Below are positions 58,653-64,000 of a DNA stretch of 64,000 nucleotides, in pieces. The notes beneath the pieces were generated by a model. It was not told where the DNA came from. It saw nothing but the letters and a program-made list of their open reading frames with translations, and did not search any database. Source of the DNA: Charina bottae (taxonomy: Eukaryota > Chordata > Lepidosauria > Squamata > Charinaidae). Positions within the stretch are counted from its first letter, which is position 1. Each line of letters opens with the position of its first letter. The position numbers and the translations under genes were made by a program. The stretch is taken from contig JALMGJ010000015.1 of NCBI GenBank assembly GCA_023362775.1, forward strand, positions 10,189,501 through 10,253,500. Direction: 5' to 3'.

Positions 58653-59489
58653 AAGACGTCTCTTAATCTCCTTCAGAACCCTCAGCTGAGAAAGTGCCAT
58701 GGGAGGGATGGACAACCAGAGTTACATAGATTACTGTAGGCATTATATCATTATTTTGCACAATATGGATCACTTTTTTTAAAATTTAAAGTTTCCTATG
58801 GTCAACCCTCTCCCACCCTACTATTTGTGGGCATATTTTTCTTACTTTCATGAGGTTTTTTTTTTTTAAAGATACTGAAAGATCATTCAACCCAGGACTT
58901 AAAAGCATATGCCTAGCTTTTAAGAAACCTTCACTAGTTTGCTCTGAGCTCTGACATTCTGCATGCTGAAGCTGAACAGAGATTAAAATGAAATCTTAGG
59001 TCACAGTCAATGAACAGATAGGAAAGGAAGCATCCAGCTAATACATTTATTGGGTGTTTGGTTTCAGGGTTTGTTTACATTGCAGCTCATGCTTGCCTTA
59101 TATTGGTTCATAAAATATCTGCAGTATTTGTATCCAGCCTCATGTTTGCAGTAAGTAGGCTCTGCTAGAAAAATGGTCATAAGAAAAATGTAGCTTTCAT
59201 GAGTGGGGAATATTTGCTTATGCCTGACTATCATTATTAGAGGCATGAAAAGCTATGACTAAATAGACTTTGGATTAATCCACCTGTCTCCCAAGTCCCA
59301 GCTTTCCACCTGGATATCAGATGAAATTTGATGTTCAGTGATCTGATATGGAAAACAAAACTCACCTCCAAACCCTAAAGGCCTGTTTGATATCCAGTGT
59401 CTGTACCTGCTGATTTCAGGATGATAGTATGCAGGTTGACCCCTTGACTTCCCAGAGACCCTGAATATTCCTGTGCATGAAGGCAGCGC
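58653..59489. other. Unassigned stretch
   Basis: 58653-58700 may still be LINE-derived (AGACGTCTCTTAATCTCC). Beyond that nothing is recognised. Confidence 0.4.
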
Positions 59490-59525
59490 TCTCCCTCTCT
59501 CCCTCCTTCCCTCCCTCCCTCCCTC

Positions 59526-59556
<31 letters not shown>
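59490..59556. repeat. (CCCT)n then (CA)n microsatellite
   Basis: CTCCCTC units followed by about 14 CA dinucleotides. Confidence 0.95.
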
Positions 59557-59888
59557 ATACAGTATATATGAAGAAATATTTTAGCTATCTGGCTGGAAAA
59601 TTTGCAGGGTTGATTTTCTCCAAAGGAGCTACCATTTCCTACGGACACCTCATTCTATACCTCTCTGCAAAAAAATGTAAACAGCTGAAATAACACTCAC
59701 AGAGAAAATCAACCTAATGGATGCAGCTGCAGGTATCTGATATTTCTCCATTATGATTGCTGGTTGAACCTTATGAGAAATAGAATCTGGAATATCTAAT
59801 CAGAAGAAACCTAACCTTGTTGCCTTAATTTTGAATATCAGATCTCCAAATCAGATGGCATCTTGCCACCTTCAAATGTCAAATCAAA
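59557..59888. other. Unassigned stretch
   Basis: Nothing recognised. Confidence 0.4.
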
Positions 59889-59922
<34 letters not shown>

Positions 59923-60048
59923 ATATATATGTATATATGTATGTGTGTGTGTGTGTGTATATGTATATGTATGTGTATGTGTGTATGTGTATATGTGTAT
60001 ATGTGTATATGTGTATATGTGTATATGTGTATATGTGTATATGTGTGT

Positions 60049-60130
<82 letters not shown>
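59889..60130. repeat. Compound (GT)n / (TATATG)n / (ATACAT)n microsatellite
   Basis: Alternating purine-pyrimidine sequence for about 240 bp: GT runs, GTATAT interruptions, about 9 units of GTATAT/GTGTAT, then about 13 perfect ATACAT units. The six overlapping cysteine/valine or tyrosine/threonine frames are artefacts. Confidence 0.97.
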
Positions 60131-62242
60131 GTTTTTCCCCACAACTCTTATAATTCAGAGCCTGGCAAGGAAAAGCACAGCACACTCTCCAAATTGACAA
60201 AAAAAGAACCTCTAGAGAACTTTTCCTGAGACCATGTAGAATGTGTCCTACTCCCATTTAAAACTAGAAATAAAGTGAGTGCTTGTTAAAGAGTGGAGTG
60301 TCCAGCACTCTAGCCACATGCTTTTATTTTCCTTGTTTTCCTTTGGCATGGCTCATTGCCAAAGCTAGCCTTTTCTGGAGATGATGCCCAACTGAGAAGT
60401 GTTTTTCAGCTCTCCTGCCTGGACCTACTGTAAGTAGTCTGGAAACTAAATTAATCTGAGCAGAATTGCATATTTTGAATATGTGTAGCTATAGGCCATT
60501 ATATCTATTAATATAATGTTTTTGTGCTACCAGTTTTGTGTATATAATACAAGCTGATATAAAGAAATAGTCTGTATGAAATGCAGTAGTCATGCAGAAG
60601 GCATGCTGTCTCAGACCCACTCATACAGAGAAGACAACTTGATTACTTAGTACAAGATAATACAACTGCAGACAAGAAGCAGAAAGAAAATAGAGATTTT
60701 TTTAAAAAAAATGGGGGGTTGGTAGAGTGGAAAGATGAAAGCTGGAACTAAAAGAACTGAAGAACTACAGACTCATTGAGAAGAGACTAACAGGGATTAT
60801 GTTACAAGTCCTTATGCAGACAAACTGAGAGTTAAGAGGGATGAAGATAAAAGGGTATGCATCTGGGGAAAGGCAAAGGATCACATCAGAAAGAGCAAAG
60901 GTTGAAAAAAAACAGCAACAGAATCTCCCTCTGTCTCTCTCAGTTCTTCCAGCACCTGCCTAAATAAATTCCAACAGAAGGGAGAGACCCAAGTAGCAGA
61001 GCAGCAATCCCAAGTGATCTGCTATCCACAGGTTCTGGAGATGCTAATACTCACAGTAACATCAGAGAATCCCTTGGATCACTGAATCCCTCCCCTTGGC
61101 TTTGTCCATGTAAGGAAGGAAAGTTGCAAAAATGTTTGAAACTCTTAATTCTCCAAATTGCCTTTGAATCTTTCTAAAGCTAATTCTAATCATGAATTGG
61201 AATGAGTCAGTGGTACGCCTCAAACAAATCTAAGTATTTGATTCAAAGTTTTGACTTGAAGGAGTCATTATTTAAAATCTCCTTTAATCAAATCCCCACT
61301 TCAAAATTTCACCCAATGATATAATTCTCAATTATTTATTTATTCTAGCGAGAATTCTATTTGGTGTATGCTTTTTAAAAATAAGTCAGAAAAAAAATGA
61401 CAAAAACTATTTCTTTCATGATAAATAGAAGTTGCAGTGATATTTTATGGGCTTACACAGCTATTCATTGCATATCTCATCAGTACACTCTTTTATTTCG
61501 GTGAGCCGTATAAGGAAAATACATCTTCTGTAGAAATCAATTCATCAAATACTAAATTGGCAAACAAGTGGTAGTTGCCTATGATGGAATTTTTTAAAGG
61601 CAAAACATTATTCCCTCCCCTTCCTCTCTAACGTTTTTGGTTGGCTGATCTAACATGTCAATTTCTCTTTTTGCTGATCAACTTGAAAGCCATTTAGGTA
61701 ACTTCCCTATGCTGAGTGTTAATACAGCATAGCATTGTGTAGGACGAGCAATGTCTGCTTATCTATCTTATTGTGGTTGATGCCAGGGGCTCATGTTTGT
61801 AAGGATATTGGCAAAGAATGACTCCTTGGTTTCTCAGCACCAGATAAATGGTGTCTGAGCTAACATTCATGAGGATCCTGAAAGACTCATTCAAAGCAAC
61901 CCCACAAGGCTATACACTTCTTTGAATTCTAGAACAGCACATCAGCCTGTCATTGTTCTGATTTGCATTTGGAATTGATTGCCTGGATTTTACTACGATT
62001 TGTGCAGAGTATCAACAATACTGGGAAATGCTCCCCTCAGAAACGTTATATATTTGCTGAAAGCAAGTGATGCTTCAGTGTGAGCTAAGCCTTTTGATGA
62101 CATAAAGTGGAAGACTTTGCATTGGAAACTCAAGAGATAACTTGGTAGGATCTTGCACTTGTAGATTGTGGTAAAGATTGGGCTCAAGATAATAGAGCAA
62201 GCAAATGCATACTGCTGAAACTAGCACTGAGCTGAAAGCCTA
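60131..62242. other. 2.1-kb unassigned stretch
   Basis: Nothing recognised; frames stay below 65 codons. Confidence 0.45.
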
Positions 62243-62312
62243 ATTTATTTTTATTTATTTTTATTTATTTATTTTCTATCCCACCTTTAATATTTTTTAT
62301 AAATAACTCAGA
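62243..62312 (-). mobile_element. Sauria-type SINE 3' tail fragment
   Basis: ATTTATTTATTTTCTATCCC, ACCTTTAATATTTTTTATAA and AACTCAGAAT match the inverted 3' end at 20889-20950. Confidence 0.7.
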
Positions 62313-62479
62313 ATAGTTGAATCTTCATTTAATATCTCTCCCTACAGAGTTATAATTGGAGATGGTGTCTCCATTTATACACATACAGGGTGCTGTCAGA
62401 TTTTGACACTGAATTTACCCCTTCAAAATCAGACATTATGCTGAACCATGGAACTGGTTTGTTTTATTATTTATTATTA

Positions 62480-62715
62480 ATAATCTTCCTCTGGCATCAG
62501 ATCGGCCCTAACTCTGCTGGCCTTCTGCAGGGCCTTGAAGACTTAGTTCTGTGCTCAAGCCTGGGGCCCCAGGTGTATGATGAAGCTCGTTTCTTGGTTG
62601 TGGAGACTGTACGATTTTTGGTAATTTTTTTCTCAGGTGCTATGTGTTTTATGTTTTTGTATGTGTTTTAATTATTTGTAATACTGTTAGCCACCCAGAA
62701 TTTTATAAATCCAAT
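62480..62715 (+). mobile_element. CR1/L2-like LINE 3' end
   Basis: CATCAGATCGGCCCTAACTC, CTGGCCTTCTGCAGGGCCTT and GAAGACTTAGTTCTGTGCTC match 11930-11990 of the LINE at 11097. The UTR GTTAGCCACCCAGAATTTTA ends it. The 93-codon frame crossing it is not a gene. Confidence 0.75.
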
Positions 62716-64000
62716 GTATCAATCAGATCTCTGCTTTTGCCCTACAGGGGAAAAAAAACAACTGGCTCAAAAAAGGGTTTTTTAAGCAGTATTATAGAAA
62801 ACATCTAGAATAACAGAAGGATTAACTACTCTGATATGTGTCTATCTCTATCTCTATCTCTATCTCCCTATCTCTCTTATCTATTTTGAGTAAAAAATAC
62901 TCATGAGAGTTAAGGCTAAGTCCTTCACAGAAGTATGAGATGATTACTTTTGCAAAATTAGATTCATAAAAATTATAATCATAATGGAAATACAATTCTT
63001 GAATTTGCATTAGCTGATTAGTACTGAGTGGGTTTTAATGACAATTTATTCACAGGTTTTATCAATCACTTCTTCAGAGATAATGTATCCATTTCTATCT
63101 CCTCCTGAACAGAACTACAAAAAATCTAACTTGGGCTTTTTCATTTGAAAAACTAGTAAATCTGATTTCCCAACATCAGGAAATGCATATGATTCAGGCC
63201 AGGAAGTTGAAGCAGAGCAAGATGCTTCAAAACCAGGGAAAATATGTAAATATATATAGCAGACTCCTTGATCACTTCTCAAGAATAAAGCAAGGTCAAA
63301 TGTACCCTCAAAAGATTCTAGAGTGAAGAATAAATGAAGTAGATAAACAAAAAGCTCTTTTACAGTGGGAAAAAAATGCTTTTTCAAGATTGGAGGATGA
63401 ATTGCATTGCGCAATATAATTAGTGAGAACAATTCTTGTACAATCAGGTTGAAAGTAGTATAATCTGTCAGCCCTGACCATAAGGGATTTCTTCAAACAG
63501 CTTAGTTTAAAGGAATATGAGTTGCAGAGACTAAAAAACAAAACATTAAACAGATTTTGGAGGGCAAATGTTGAAATCTATCTTTGGCCTTCAACCATGT
63601 GTGAAATGGTAATTTTTTCCAGTTGGGTATGAAATGCAGTGTTTGTTCCTAACACATGTGTTGCCTTGCATTTACTGTCATGTAAATACAGTACATTTTC
63701 TTCCCAGCCCCTTCATCTTCTATATTTTTATTGTTTTGCTTTTCAAAGGAAAGCTTCTCCAGCCATTCAGACATACATTTATTGGCCATTAGTTTGAGGC
63801 TTTTCATCTCAGACAAAAATAATAAAAGAATAATAATAAAAAAATAATAAAATAAAATAAAATAAAATCTAGATGTAATTCTGAGTGCAACAAATTTGAG
63901 TCTCTAATAAAAGAAAAATAAAAAGAAGGATAATTCTCTGCTGATCTTATTCTGAAGATTTATAATATGCTTTTTTGAATAATAAAGATACACACACAAA
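62716..64000. other. Unassigned stretch with small repeats
   Basis: (ATCTCT)n at about 62841-62868 and an AATAA/TAAAA run at 63822-63868. Frames of 62-105 codons have no recognisable domain. Confidence 0.45.

Noticed and set aside
59831..60257. Six overlapping frames of 86-139 codons
   Set aside because: All are translations of a compound microsatellite.

Overview
This 64-kb window is vertebrate nuclear DNA. The repeat content points to a squamate reptile, and I lean toward a snake without being able to prove it. The main evidence is copies of the squamate Sauria-type tRNA SINE (head GAGCCAGTTTGGTGTAGTGG), CR1/L2-like LINEs with short AAAT tails, 5'-truncated L1 3' ends with long target-site duplications (TSDs), several small hAT-type DNA transposons, and many long microsatellites. 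I found no intact host gene, no tRNA or rRNA gene and no CRISPR. Every long reading frame that I can interpret belongs to a degraded retrotransposon or a microsatellite. The rest looks intergenic or intronic.

Layout. 1-4035: a CR1/L2-like LINE on the minus strand that runs off the left edge. A GC-rich hAT-like element interrupts its reverse transcriptase (RT), and a 2.07-kb hAT-type element with a perfect 8-bp TSD splits its 5' part. That second element contains an L1 3' end with a 17-bp TSD. 4.5-12.9 kb: a microsatellite, a SINE fold-back, an R4-like LINE 3' end split by a SINE, an L1 end, SINEs, and a second CR1/L2 LINE (plus strand) whose YADD box is missing. 12.9-30.7 kb: mostly unassigned DNA with scattered SINEs and L1 ends. 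It includes a 220-bp sequence present twice in inverted orientation (15405-15624 and 21134-21353) with only 4 mismatches and no gaps. 30.7-34.5 kb: a 314-bp hAT with a perfect 8-bp TSD, then a minus-strand R4-like LINE. A 143-bp Penelope-like end fragment (13-bp TSD) sits in that LINE's 3' tail, and a 1-kb LTR-bearing insertion splits its RT. A second GC-rich hAT follows. 34.5-55.4 kb: unassigned DNA, microsatellites and SINEs, including one SINE split by a LINE insertion, and an inverted repeat around a second Penelope-like fragment. 55.4-58.7 kb: a third CR1/L2 LINE (minus strand) containing a nested RTE-like LINE, whose 3' end also occurs nearby in the opposite orientation. 58.7-64 kb: microsatellites, LINE and SINE 3' tails, and unassigned DNA.

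There is no operon or pathway here; the window records layered transposition. The observations most worth following up are (1) the near-identical 220-bp inverted pair, each copy abutting the 5' side of a different retroelement, and (2) two hammerhead-ribozyme-like motifs with the same geometry but different stem sequences in two Penelope-like fragments. All family names are from memory of sequence patterns; no database search was run.
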